The position numbers and the translations under genes were made by a program. The notes beneath the pieces are model-generated. The model worked only from the letters and a program-made list of their open reading frames with translations. It was not told the origin of the DNA and did not search any database. Positions 1-8,300 of a stretch of DNA of 64,000 nucleotides are shown piece after piece. The DNA lies in contig CAMFII010000004.1 of NCBI GenBank assembly GCA_945952585.1, forward strand, positions 62,001-126,000, written 5' to 3'. Every line of letters starts with the position of its first letter. Within the stretch, counting starts at the first letter, position 1. Source of the stretch: an uncultured Rhodobacter sp. GTDB lineage: Bacteria; Pseudomonadota; Alphaproteobacteria; Rhodobacterales; Rhodobacteraceae.

Positions 1-1330
1 GATGGTCGGCCAGCTTCGGCATGTCGCCAGCCGCCGCATCCTGCTCGATTGCCCCCGCCACGAGACTGATCGAGGAGAGCGGATTGAAGATCTCGTGCCC
101 GAGCCCGGCCGCCAGCAGTCCGAGTTCGGACAGGCGGTGTTCCTGGCCCAGATGCGCGGCGCGATCGAGGTCGCGGATCGACTCGACAACGCAGATGCGG
201 GGGGTCGCGCGACTGCCGAGGTTGACCGGCGCGGCCGCGACCTCGACATGCCGTTCATGCCCGGCACCGCCGAGATGCGTCTGCCGGCAAGTCATGGCCC
301 CGGCGCCGTCGCGTATTTCCTGCAGAGGGCAGCGGACCAGGGTCGCGGGGCAGGGGGTGTCACGGCGATGGCTGGACAGGTGGCAGGGCTGTCCCAGAAC
401 CCGGTCGAGCGGCACACCCACCAGCGCGGCATAGGCCGCATTCGCCTTCACGATCCGGAAGTCCGGGTCGATGACGCGGATCGCGTCAGGAATGGCGTCG
501 AGGACGGCTTGCAACCGGTCCTCGGAGGCGTGGAGGTCGGCCAGTGACTTGCCCAGCTCGTCGGCCATGGTGGCAAAGCTGCGGCCAAGCTCGGCGATCT
601 CGTCGTGACCGGACAGGTCCAGTTTCGTGTCGGTCGTGCCATCGCGAAACGACCGCACTGCCGCCGAAAGCCGCGTCAACGGCGACACCACCGTCTGGCG
701 GATCAACGAGAGCACGGCCGCGGAGGCGAGGAAGGTCACAAGCAGGCCAAGAACCGCCAGCCAGAGCGCCCCCCGCCGGGCATCGGCGGTGGCACTGCCT
801 TCCGAATAGTCGAGAACCAGAAGGCCGTTGACCGGGTGGTCCGCGATGCTGCCGTGACATTCGCCGCATTCCGGCCGGTTGTGCACCGCCTTGACCGAGC
901 GCAGCAGCCGTCGTCCGTCGGGGGTCTCGATCTCGGCGGCAAGCGAGCTGTCCGACTGCTGTGCCCTCTCGATCAAGGGGTCATCCAGATGCGTGCCGAT
1001 CGGCGCGCCCGTGTCGCCAAAGCGCACCTCGCCGGCGGGGCTCAGCACCATGACACGTTCGATTTCGGGGCTGGCTGCGATGTCGTCGAGGACAGCCCGG
1101 ATCCCGTCGAGGTCATGCTTCAGCATGGCGTTCTTCAGCGCCGCCTCTATCACCTCGTTGAACTGGCCGGTCGCGCGCACCTGTTCGGCTTGGATGCGGT
1201 GGAAATAGAGCGTGGTCACGATTGCCAGAACCGGCAGCGAGACGGCCACCAGAACGCCCGCCATCGTCGCAAGAACCCGGCGACCGAGGCTCGCGCCGAG
1301 CCATGCGCCAAGTCGGCCGTACGCAGTCAC
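1..1330 (-). CDS. Sensor histidine kinase with periplasmic haem c motif (C-terminus beyond window)
   Basis: The frame is open from a GTG at 1330 to the window edge, giving 443 visible residues. In order it shows a first membrane segment (about residues 19-43), a periplasmic region with a CxxCH haem c motif (CGECH, residues 155-159), a second membrane segment (about 183-205), a HAMP-like linker, a PAS domain (from AVLDAIPDAIRVIDPDFRI) and the start of the dimerisation/phosphoacceptor domain with the H-box GHEIFNPLSS. The ATPase domain lies outside the window. The GTG overlaps the upstream stop as GTGA, which supports this start and translational coupling to the ferredoxin gene. The PAS domain carries a Cys/His-rich stretch (PCHLSSHRRDTPC). 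Haem-c-bearing periplasmic sensor domains are known in other bacteria. Sensing redox state or a ligand for the reductase operon is an inference. The partner regulator is not in the window. Confidence 0.85.
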   Translation of the reverse strand, partial: MTAYGRLGAWLGASLGRRVLATMAGVLVAVSLPVLAIVTTLYFHRIQAEQVRATGQFNEVIEAALKNAMLKHDLDGIRAVLDDIAASPEIERVMVLSPAGEVRFGDTGAPIGTHLDDPLIERAQQSDSSLAAEIETPDGRRLLRSVKAVHNRPECGECHGSIADHPVNGLLVLDYSEGSATADARRGALWLAVLGLLVTFLASAAVLSLIRQTVVSPLTRLSAAVRSFRDGTTDTKLDLSGHDEIAELGRSFATMADELGKSLADLHASEDRLQAVLDAIPDAIRVIDPDFRIVKANAAYAALVGVPLDRVLGQPCHLSSHRRDTPCPATLVRCPLQEIRDGAGAMTCRQTHLGGAGHERHVEVAAAPVNLGSRATPRICVVESIRDLDRAAHLGQEHRLSELGLLAAGLGHEIFNPLSSISLVAGAIEQDAAAGDMPKLADH

Positions 1331-2337
1331 CTGAGCACCTGATGCAGCTTCCGGTAATGGGGTGCCCGAGCGCAGATCGGGCACAGCCCGTCATCGTCGC
1401 GCAGGGCGTCTGCCGGGCGCTGATAGGCCACGAGGCAGCCCCGGCATTGCCGGCTGACCAAAGTAATCCCGTCCGTCGCCGTGGCGAGCGTCACGATGCT
1501 GATCGCCTTTTCCTCGCAGGATTGGACGCAGAGACCGCAACCGGTGCACTGCGCCGCGTCGACTCGGTAGGTCACCGGTTGATCCTCGACAATGATCAGC
1601 GTCAAGGCCGCTTCAGGGCAGATGCGCAGGCACAGATGGCAGGCGGTGCAGCTCTGCGGGTCGAACACGGGGTTATGGGCGAAGCGCGGGGATGTCCCGC
1701 GGCCCGGCAGGCCCTGCAGGCGGGCCAGCGCGGTCTGGCGGCTCTTAGGGCCGGCGGCCTCCGGCCGCGCCGCGGAGAAGGCGAGCAGTCCCCGCCGCCG
1801 GGCATCGGGCCCCTGTCCCAGCCGGGGCAGATGATCGGCCCCGCGCGCCGGCAGCGGCCCTGCCGATATCAGCGGCAGCCCCCGGTCGGCAAGAAGCGCG
1901 TTCAGCGTTTCCAGATGCTGGATCAGCGGCAGCCCGCGCCCGCTTGGACAGGTGTCGCAGGAGGCGGTCTCGACCAGCAATCGGCGGACGCCGCGCAGCC
2001 ACAGGGCGGCAAGCCCCTCGAGCCCGAGCGCCTGCAGGCAGGGGCCAGTGCCGCGAACCAGCCGGACCTCGGGGCAGATCAGCACTACGGCGCCGCTGAC
2101 GTCGGTCTCGGTCAGGGGAAGCGGCACGGCGCGGTCGATCGTGATCGCGCGAACCGGACAGGTTGCGCCGCAGGCACCGCACGCGGTGCACAGATCGGCG
2201 ATCAGCTCCAGCCCGTCGTCACCCAGGCGCAGTGCGCCGGTCGGGCAGGCCCGCGCGCAAGCGTCGCAAGTGGCGCCCGCGGTCCGGTCCAGAAGGCAGA
2301 CAGTCTCGTCCAGCGCCGGCAGGGGCCTGGGTTTCAC
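1327..2337 (-). CDS. Multi-cluster ferredoxin-type 4Fe-4S protein
   Basis: This 336-residue protein has two pairs of ferredoxin-type clusters: CDACARACP and CTACGACGATCP near the N-terminus, and CTACHLCLRICP and CTGCGLCVQSC in the C-terminal half. Between them lies a domain with further cysteines (CDTCPSGRG). The end has two CxxC knuckles, CRGC and CPIC, like a rubredoxin or zinc-ribbon fold. No signal peptide is seen, so it is probably cytoplasmic. The chosen GTG start (VKPRPLP) overlaps the TorD-like stop as GTGA. Its position between chaperone and kinase suggests electron supply or a maturation role for the reductase. A NapF-like role is one analogy, but the arrangement does not match NapF exactly. 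Confidence 0.75.
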   Translation of the reverse strand: MKPRPLPALDETVCLLDRTAGATCDACARACPTGALRLGDDGLELIADLCTACGACGATCPVRAITIDRAVPLPLTETDVSGAVVLICPEVRLVRGTGPCLQALGLEGLAALWLRGVRRLLVETASCDTCPSGRGLPLIQHLETLNALLADRGLPLISAGPLPARGADHLPRLGQGPDARRRGLLAFSAARPEAAGPKSRQTALARLQGLPGRGTSPRFAHNPVFDPQSCTACHLCLRICPEAALTLIIVEDQPVTYRVDAAQCTGCGLCVQSCEEKAISIVTLATATDGITLVSRQCRGCLVAYQRPADALRDDDGLCPICARAPHYRKLHQVLR

Positions 2338-3071
2338 CAGCTTGGCTCCAGTCCCGGCACGAAGGGCCGCTCGATCTCGCGCGCTTCGGCCTCGCGTGCC
2401 GCCCTGTCCTGCGCGCGGGCATAGGCATTCGAGCGGATGTCCGGCGCAATGCCGGTCTCTGCTTCCAGCCAGTCGCGCAGCGCCGACAGGAATTCCGCCG
2501 TTATGGCCGCGACCGAAACGTGGAACGGGCTGCGCGCGCGTTCCACCGCCCTGGCGCAAAACTCGGGCGCCCAGCCCAGCACATGGAGGTCGAGGAACCG
2601 GGCCGCGTCCGTCAGCGCATCGGCTGTTCCCAAGGCCAGCAGGTGGCGCACGAATTGCAGCTCATGCACCAGATGGTCGTCCGAGCGGATGCGCCAGTCC
2701 GGCGCTTTCAGGTCATAATGCTGGTACCATTCCCGCACCTTGAACATCGGCTCCTGCCGCTCCAGGTGCTCGTCCGACATCCAGACCGAGCCGGTGGGCG
2801 CGATCCTGTAGCCGTTGGTCAGGTAGAGGTCGGCAAAGTCCGCCGCCATCTCGTCCAGTACCTTTTCCGTCGGATCCTTCCCAAGCTCGGCCAGCGCCGC
2901 GTCAAGGAAGGTGGCGGCCCCGTAACCCCGGCCGACAAGGATGGCGTCAAACAGCACCGGCGCCTCGATGGCGCGCAGATGCGAGATCAGCTCACGGTCC
3001 GCCTCGCGGTCGTGAAGCCGGATGACGAGACCCAGGATCTCGGCCCAGAGGGCGGCAGCGGTATCAGCCAT
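2334..3071 (-). CDS. TorD/DmsD-family molybdoenzyme chaperone
   Basis: This 245-residue, largely helical, acidic protein has no signal peptide and has the features of TorD/DmsD redox-enzyme maturation chaperones, including the ADFADLYL segment and the later DDHLVHELQF motif (family pattern D-H-x4-E). Such chaperones bind the Tat signal of a molybdoenzyme in the cytoplasm until the cofactor is in place. The natural client is the Tat-exported DmsA-like subunit encoded two genes upstream. Its start overlaps the DmsB-like gene by eight bases, so translation is probably coupled. The family call is firm. The client assignment is inferred from context. Confidence 0.85.
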   Translation of the reverse strand: MADTAAALWAEILGLVIRLHDREADRELISHLRAIEAPVLFDAILVGRGYGAATFLDAALAELGKDPTEKVLDEMAADFADLYLTNGYRIAPTGSVWMSDEHLERQEPMFKVREWYQHYDLKAPDWRIRSDDHLVHELQFVRHLLALGTADALTDAARFLDLHVLGWAPEFCARAVERARSPFHVSVAAITAEFLSALRDWLEAETGIAPDIRSNAYARAQDRAAREAEAREIERPFVPGLEPSW

Positions 3072-3735
3072 TGTCCATCCTGCCTTTCGAATGGGCCACG
3101 AAGACGATCGAGGGGTCGGTCAGCTCCGGATCGGCCATCGACTTGACCTGCCGCACGACACTGTCGTTCGGGCCGACGGCCTTCGTCTCGTAAGTGCCGT
3201 CGCGCAGTTCGTTGATCGGGCCGATGTCGAGGACGCGCATCATGCAGGCCGAGACGCAGTAAGGCTTTCGCCCCGCTTCCAACTCGTCGATGCACATGTT
3301 GCATTTCTGGACGATGTTCAGCTCGACGTTGAACTGCGGCGCGCCGAAGGGGCAGGCGGCCTCGCATTTGCGGCACCCGATGCAGAGCGTGGAGTCGATG
3401 TCGACCACGCCATTGTCCTTGCGCTTGAAGATCGCGCCTGTCGGGCAGGTCGGCAGGCAGGCCGGCTCGGCGCAATGGTTGCAGGACATGTTGATCTTGA
3501 AGGCGAACACCTCGGGATAGATCCCGCCCTCGACATATTGCACGCGCCGGAACCGCGGCCCCGGAGGCAGTCCGTTCTTGTCCTTGCAGGCGATCTCGCA
3601 GGCCCGGCAGCCGATGCAGTCCACGTTGTTGTGGACGAAGCCAAGCTGCATGTCGGGCACGACCGGAGTGTAGGTCTCGCGCTTCTTCTTCAGGATTGCC
3701 GCCTTGAGCGTCGGCTGGTCGGCCTTGTCGGTCAT
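3064..3735 (-). CDS. DmsB-like four-cluster iron-sulfur subunit
   Basis: This 223-residue protein carries the four Cys groups of the DmsB/PhsB/NrfC electron-transfer subunits: CIGCRACEIAC (about residue 42), CNHCAEPACLPTCP, CIGCRKCEAACP and CNMCIDELEAG with later CVSAC. It has no signal peptide of its own, so it probably crosses the membrane bound to the Tat-tagged catalytic subunit, as is usual in this family. The ATG at 3735 is preceded by a strong AAGGAGG. The gene follows the catalytic subunit by 21 bases. Electrons would pass from a cytochrome through this chain to the molybdenum site, or the reverse if the enzyme is an oxidase. Confidence 0.9.
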   Translation of the reverse strand: MTDKADQPTLKAAILKKKRETYTPVVPDMQLGFVHNNVDCIGCRACEIACKDKNGLPPGPRFRRVQYVEGGIYPEVFAFKINMSCNHCAEPACLPTCPTGAIFKRKDNGVVDIDSTLCIGCRKCEAACPFGAPQFNVELNIVQKCNMCIDELEAGRKPYCVSACMMRVLDIGPINELRDGTYETKAVGPNDSVVRQVKSMADPELTDPSIVFVAHSKGRMDNG

Positions 3736-3756
3736 GTTTGCCTCCTTGCTCTGGCG

Positions 3757-6312
3757 TCACTGGTCGCGGCGGAAGATGTGGCTGCGCGCAGTTGCCAGCT
3801 GGTCCCAGCCAGGCCGGTGGTTCAGCTCGGTCTTCTTCACGTCCACGAGAAGGGTGTTGTAGGCGAAGGCGCCCGCCGGGCTGGGATTGTCCAGCGTCAG
3901 GAAGTCGGGGTTGCCCGAACGGTCCACGCCGTTCTCGTCGATGTCCATCCACGACCCTTCATGCAGGACGACCACGCCGGGCATGCAGCGTTCGGTCACA
4001 TAGACCGGCGTGATGACCTTGCCGCGTTCGTTCCAGATCTCGACCGTGTCGCCGGTCTGGAGGCCAAGCCGCTTGGCGTCCGAGGCGTTGATCGTGGTTT
4101 CCTGGCTGAAAGTTTCCCGCAGCCAGCCGATATTGTTGAAGATCGAGTGCGTCCGCCAGCGCGGATGCGGGGTGATCATGTGGAAGGGGAAGTCCTTGGT
4201 TTTCGGGTGGTTCAGGCTTTCCCATGGCTCGATCCATTTCGGGATCGCGGGGATGTATTCACCCCACCGGGTCAGGGTCCAGTCCTGCACCTGTGCCAGT
4301 TCGGTCGAGAAGATCTCGATCTTGCCGGATGACGTCTCGAACGGCTTTCCCTGCTCGATCTGTTCGCGGAAGGCGACATGCGGTTCGGGGAGGACGAACT
4401 TGTAGACGCCGTGGGCCTTGAATTCCTCCCAGCTCCAGGTGACGCCCTGGTTGAACTGGACCTTGCTCCACCAGTCAAACAGATAGGCCTCGTCCACCGC
4501 ATCGTTGTAGTCGAAATAACTGCGGTCGGCCTTCGGGTTGTAGGCAGGGCCGAAGCCAAGGCGATAGGCAAGTTCGGTGAAGATCTGGAAGTCGGTCTTG
4601 CTCTCGCCCAGGGGTTCGATGACCTTCGGGCGGTGGATGTAGTAATGCCCCTTGTACCAGGGGAGCGCGACGTCGTGCCGCTCGAAATGGGTGCAGCTGG
4701 GCAGCAGGTAGTCGGCCCAGATCCCCGTGGGCGTGATCGTCGCGTCAAGGCAGACGAGCAGGCTTTCGCTGTCGCCCTCGGCCTCGAGCTTGCGGATCGC
4801 CTCGATCTCCTTGTTGATGTTGGTCAGCTGGTTCAGCCAGTCCGACCCCTGCCAGAAGATGCCGCGGATGTTCGGGATCACCCCGTCAAGATTGTCGCTG
4901 CGCGGCCAGAGCCCGGCTTCGACCCGCGTCACGTTGGGGTAGTTCAGGACGATATGCGCCCAACGGTCCGACTTGATCGAGGCGTACCAGATGTTGGCGT
5001 TCTGGTCGTAGGGATAGGCCACCGATTCCGGGTGCCAGCCCTTGCCCACGCCCTCGGCGCAGCCGCCGAGCACGCCGATATTGCCGGTCATCGCCTGGAG
5101 CGCCGCCGCCATGCGGTTGTACTGCTCGCCGAAGGCCGCGCGGCCGGGGGCCCAGCTGGCCTTCAGCGCCGCGGGCTTGGTCGTGGCATACATGTCGGCG
5201 AGCTTGATGATGTCGGCCGCCGGAACGCCGCAGATCTCGCTGGCCCATTCGGGGGTCTTGGGCACGCCGTCCGACACGCCCAGGATGTAGTCCTTGAAGC
5301 TTTCCTGCCCCTTGGCCCAGTCGGGCATCGTGCCTGCATCCATGCCCTGCACGAAGCGGTCGATGAAGGCCTGGTCCTGCAGGCCCTTGTCGAAGATGTA
5401 ATAGGCCATCCCCGCCATCATCGCCGCGTCGGTGTTCGGCCTGATCGGGATCCACCAGGCGTCATAGGCGGCGGCGCTGTCGGTGTATTGCGGGTCGATG
5501 ACCACGAACTTGCAGCCGCGCTGCTTGGCCATGCGCAGGTAGTAGAAGGTGTTGCCGCCGTGGAAGGTGTAGGCCGGGTTCCAGCCCCACATGATCATCA
5601 GCTTGGTATGGGCGTAGGCGTCGTCCTCGTTGCCGTCCTGGATCGTCCCGAAGGTCCAGCGCGAGGACGAGGTCGTGCCCTGGTACGACGGCACCGACCA
5701 GCTGTTGGTGCGGCAGCCGAACATGCCCAGAAAGCGGGCCTGCAGGCCCTCGATCTGGTCGGACTTGTGCAGCACGCCGTAGGAGGCGCCGGCATAGGCC
5801 TGGTCCAGTAGCGCGGTCGGGCCATACTTGTCGCGCAGGTAGACCATGCGCTCCGAGATCTCGCTCAGCGCCTGATCCCAGGAGATGCGCTTGAACTTGC
5901 CCTCGCCGCGTTTGCCGACCCGCTTCATCGGGTAGAGCAGGCGCTCCGGCGAATAGAGGCGGACCCGATAGCTCCGCCCGCGCAGGCAGGCGCGCAGCTG
6001 CGGCTTCTCCTCGGTGTCGGTGCCGTAGGCATCGCCCTGGTAGGTGCCGTTGTCGGTCGACAGGCGGACGATCACGTCACCCTTCTTGTGCGCGACCAGC
6101 ATGTGGCGCGAGCCGCAGTTGTGGGCACAGGAGGTGACGACGGTCGTCAGATCGTCGTCGCGCGGATAGGGCTCGTAGGCGAAGGCCTGCGCCGGGGTGG
6201 CGCGGCCCCCGATCAGGGCCGTCGCCGTGGTTGCCGCCGTGGCCTGCAGGAAGGCCCGCCGGGTCGGGGTCAGCAGCGCGGCAAGGCGCGTCAGGTCCGG
6301 TTTTCCGATCAT
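3757..6312 (-). CDS. DMSO-reductase-family molybdopterin catalytic subunit (DmsA-like), Tat-exported
   Basis: This 851-residue protein starts at the ATG at 6312, behind AGAAGGAA, and opens with a twin-arginine signal (TPTRRAFLQ, residues 16-23). It resembles DmsA over long stretches, for example ACLRGRSYRVRLYSPERL, YPMKRVGKRGEGKFKRISW, VVIDPQYTDSAAAYDAWW and IRPNTDAAMMAG. The N-terminal cluster motif is unusual: Cys62-x3-Cys66-x3-His70, with the last Cys at 109, where DmsA has a third Cys. A Ser/Thr-rich stretch (SVPSYQGTTSSSRW) lies where the family's molybdenum-ligating Ser occurs. The product is expected in the periplasm. The neighbours give no DmsC-type quinol anchor, so the upstream cytochrome probably exchanges electrons with it. 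Substrate is unknown; DMSO, methionine sulfoxide or an oxyanion are candidates. Confidence 0.88.
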   Translation of the reverse strand: MIGKPDLTRLAALLTPTRRAFLQATAATTATALIGGRATPAQAFAYEPYPRDDDLTTVVTSCAHNCGSRHMLVAHKKGDVIVRLSTDNGTYQGDAYGTDTEEKPQLRACLRGRSYRVRLYSPERLLYPMKRVGKRGEGKFKRISWDQALSEISERMVYLRDKYGPTALLDQAYAGASYGVLHKSDQIEGLQARFLGMFGCRTNSWSVPSYQGTTSSSRWTFGTIQDGNEDDAYAHTKLMIMWGWNPAYTFHGGNTFYYLRMAKQRGCKFVVIDPQYTDSAAAYDAWWIPIRPNTDAAMMAGMAYYIFDKGLQDQAFIDRFVQGMDAGTMPDWAKGQESFKDYILGVSDGVPKTPEWASEICGVPAADIIKLADMYATTKPAALKASWAPGRAAFGEQYNRMAAALQAMTGNIGVLGGCAEGVGKGWHPESVAYPYDQNANIWYASIKSDRWAHIVLNYPNVTRVEAGLWPRSDNLDGVIPNIRGIFWQGSDWLNQLTNINKEIEAIRKLEAEGDSESLLVCLDATITPTGIWADYLLPSCTHFERHDVALPWYKGHYYIHRPKVIEPLGESKTDFQIFTELAYRLGFGPAYNPKADRSYFDYNDAVDEAYLFDWWSKVQFNQGVTWSWEEFKAHGVYKFVLPEPHVAFREQIEQGKPFETSSGKIEIFSTELAQVQDWTLTRWGEYIPAIPKWIEPWESLNHPKTKDFPFHMITPHPRWRTHSIFNNIGWLRETFSQETTINASDAKRLGLQTGDTVEIWNERGKVITPVYVTERCMPGVVVLHEGSWMDIDENGVDRSGNPDFLTLDNPSPAGAFAYNTLLVDVKKTELNHRPGWDQLATARSHIFRRDQ

Positions 6313-6326
6313 GGCTCGTTTCCTTC

Positions 6327-7865
6327 TCAGGGCTTCGTCGGCAGCTGGTATTCGGGTTTGGACTCGGTCGGCCGGTCCTTTGCCCAGTCGGGCACCGTCT
6401 CGGTGTCCATCATCGGCCAGGGGTGCCGCGGGTAGGGGTAGGAGATGCGGTACCAGGCGCGACCGCCGTGGCAGCCGTAGCAGACGTCCGAGGTATCGGC
6501 GCGGGCCGCTTCCTCGATGGTCTTGGCGTTCAGGTAGGTCACCGCGTGGCGATTGGTGCGCACGGTTTCCGCATGGCACGTCAGGCAGCCGTTCGGGGCC
6601 TCTGGGGATTCCATGTCGGCGCGGAGGTCGGGCCACTTGCCTTCCAGGCCCATGTTCTGCGCCGGGAACTGGCCGTGGCACAGCAGGCAGGTCTCGGACG
6701 GGTTCACCATCTTGCGGGCAGTGAATTCTGTCGCCGGGTTCACCGGGTCGGTCTTGCCGTTCGCGAGCCAGGGGGTCTCGTCCCGTGGGTCGTTGCCTTT
6801 GTGGCAGAACACGCATTGCAGATTCATCACCTTCTTGGCGTAGTCGCTTTCCATGTGCCGCCAGTGGAAATCGGCCTGGTCCTGCGCATAGGTATCGAGC
6901 GTCTGATACCAGGCGAGGCTGTCGGCCGCCTTCACCCCGGCGATCGATTCCGCGCGGACCTTGTGGTCGAGGATCTCGGCATGGCAGGCCAGGCATTCCT
7001 CGTTCGAGGCGGTCGCGATCTGCGGCTGGAAGTGGATCGGGTGATAGCGGGCGCGCTGGTAGTCGAGCGTCGGGATTTCCTTGCGCAGCGCATCGAGCCG
7101 CGCGCCGATCGCGGCCACTTCGTCGGCGCTCGGCGCCGGCGGGTTCTGGTAGGTCACACCTTCGGGATAGGGGACCGGATCGAGCGTGACGACGGCGTCA
7201 TCGGCGAGGTCCGGGAACAGCGTTCCGGGCTGTGCCTCTGCGGCAGGGGCTGCAGCTTTGGCCGAGCTCTCGGTTGCCGGTGCCGTGGTCGCCGCGTCGG
7301 CGGTCGTTCCGGCGGCGGCCGGAAGCGGAGCGGGCGTATCACTCTGCTGGCTGAGCCAGGCGATCAGGGCGGCGCGGTCCTCGGCCTTCTTCACGCCGGC
7401 AAAGGCCATCTTGGTGCCTGGAATGAAATCCTTGGGGCCGCTCAGGAAACTGTCGAGGGACGCGGCATCCCAGGGCTGTCCCGCCCGGGCCTTCATCCCG
7501 TCCGAATAGGCAAATCCTTCAATCGAGGCCGCAGGCCGCCCGATGACGGACCACAGGTTTGGTCCGGTCGCGTTTTTGCCGCCCTTGTCAGCAGTGTGAC
7601 AGGCCTTGCAGGCCTTGAAAACCTTCTCGCCCGCGGCAAGGTCGGCGGTCGCGCCCGTTGCAGGGGCGCCACCGGAGGAGGAACCTGCCGAAGCGCCGCC
7701 AGCGGACGTGGCCGTCGCCTCAGGGGCAGGCGGAACATAGGCGTTGGCCGTGTCGCCGACGCCTCCGAAATAGAATTGGTTTGCGCCAATGGTCAGTGCG
7801 GCGAAAAAGGTCCCTGCAACAGCGGTGGCACCGGCAAAACGCAGGATGTGGTCGAGACGCTTCAT
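6327..7865 (-). CDS. Membrane-anchored fused mono-haem plus penta-haem cytochrome c
   Basis: This 512-residue protein has an uncleaved-looking N-terminal membrane segment (about residues 9-32), an Ala/Pro/Ser/Thr-rich linker, a class I cytochrome c domain with CKACH (86-90) and a likely axial Met153 (GTKMAF), a second Ala/Thr linker (about 180-210), and a C-terminal domain with five CxxCH sites at 291, 351, 393, 427 and 462. That gives six predicted covalent haems in the periplasm. The first part resembles anchored cytochrome c-y type carriers. The second resembles multihaem reductase partners. It ends 14 bases before the molybdoenzyme start. Its likely job is to connect the bc1/cytochrome pool to the DmsAB-like enzyme in place of a DmsC subunit, which is inferred. 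Confidence 0.85.
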   Translation of the reverse strand: MKRLDHILRFAGATAVAGTFFAALTIGANQFYFGGVGDTANAYVPPAPEATATSAGGASAGSSSGGAPATGATADLAAGEKVFKACKACHTADKGGKNATGPNLWSVIGRPAASIEGFAYSDGMKARAGQPWDAASLDSFLSGPKDFIPGTKMAFAGVKKAEDRAALIAWLSQQSDTPAPLPAAAGTTADAATTAPATESSAKAAAPAAEAQPGTLFPDLADDAVVTLDPVPYPEGVTYQNPPAPSADEVAAIGARLDALRKEIPTLDYQRARYHPIHFQPQIATASNEECLACHAEILDHKVRAESIAGVKAADSLAWYQTLDTYAQDQADFHWRHMESDYAKKVMNLQCVFCHKGNDPRDETPWLANGKTDPVNPATEFTARKMVNPSETCLLCHGQFPAQNMGLEGKWPDLRADMESPEAPNGCLTCHAETVRTNRHAVTYLNAKTIEEAARADTSDVCYGCHGGRAWYRISYPYPRHPWPMMDTETVPDWAKDRPTESKPEYQLPTKP

Positions 7866-7885
7866 CTGCGGCTCCTGAAATTGGC

Positions 7886-7919
7886 AAAAAGGGGGGCCGC
7901 TGGACTGCGGCGGCCCCCG
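7886..7919 (-). terminator. Strong hairpin with T-run between the small proteins and the cytochrome gene
   Basis: On the minus strand a GC-rich stem (GGGGGCCGC paired with GCGGCCCCC) is followed by TTTTT, a classical intrinsic terminator. It lies inside a run of co-directional genes, so it probably lowers transcription of the cytochrome and reductase genes relative to the small proteins upstream. A separate promoter downstream of it was not recognised. Confidence 0.75.
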
Positions 7920-7928
7920 AGTAACGGC

Positions 7929-8234
7929 TCAGTTGCTACCGGTCGGTCCGTTCGCCGCTGAGCCGGAAGTGCAGGTCCACTTGGCGCCGTCCCAGCTGTA
8001 CTGGACGCAGGCCGGAGCCTGGTCCGCCGGGGTCAGTTCGACCACGCCCGTGGTGCCGGTCGCGGCGGTTCCGTTTCCGGCCGATGTGGTCTGCCCCGCG
8101 GACGGGGCGGGCGCCTCGGTTGCCTGGTCAGGGGCGGGTGCCGGGGCTTCCGGGGACTGGCCAAGGAACAGGTAAGCTCCAAGGGCAACCGCGATGGCGC
8201 CGACGACCAGGCTAAGGGACGACTTTGTGTTCAT
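7929..8234 (-). CDS. Small membrane-anchored protein with CxQYSW motif
   Basis: This 101-residue protein has an N-terminal hydrophobic segment (SLVVGAIAVALGAYLFLG), then a low-complexity Pro/Ala/Thr/Gly stretch, and a C-terminal module with two cysteines: ACVQYSWDGAKW followed by TCTSGS. The CVQYSW core is close to the CTQYSW core repeated twice in the Met-rich protein encoded just upstream, so the two are probably partners or share a ligand. The ATG at 8234 follows GAGAGA. The predicted topology puts the module in the periplasm. I do not recognise the family. Both Cys could form a disulfide or bind metal or haem, but nothing here settles that. Confidence 0.75.
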   Translation of the reverse strand: MNTKSSLSLVVGAIAVALGAYLFLGQSPEAPAPAPDQATEAPAPSAGQTTSAGNGTAATGTTGVVELTPADQAPACVQYSWDGAKWTCTSGSAANGPTGSN

Positions 8235-8260
8235 TTCTCTCAGTCCATGCAGGACGAAAC

Positions 8261-8285
8261 CGGAGGCAGCCCAAGGCTGCCTCCG
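8261..8285 (-). other. Intercistronic hairpin after the Met-rich gene
   Basis: An 11-base perfect stem (CGGAGGCAGCC against GGCTGCCTCCG) with a three-base centre lies between the Met-rich gene and the next gene. On the minus strand it is followed only by a short GTTTCG, so it may act as an mRNA 3' stabiliser or a weak terminator. Confidence 0.55.
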
Positions 8286-8300
8286 GGCCGTTTGACGGGA

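Noticed and set aside
1222-2424. 400-codon open frame on the plus strand
   Set aside because: It is the shadow of the ferredoxin gene in GC-rich DNA and lacks any recognisable domain or ribosome site.
3757-6996. Reading the molybdoenzyme as a 1079-residue protein starting near 6996
   Set aside because: The extra N-terminal part is out-of-frame sequence of the cytochrome gene. The ATG at 6312 has a ribosome site and a twin-arginine signal.
6231-7961. 576-codon plus-strand frame over the cytochrome gene
   Set aside because: The opposite strand has six haem motifs in one frame; the plus-strand product has no domain and is rich in low-complexity Gly/Arg.
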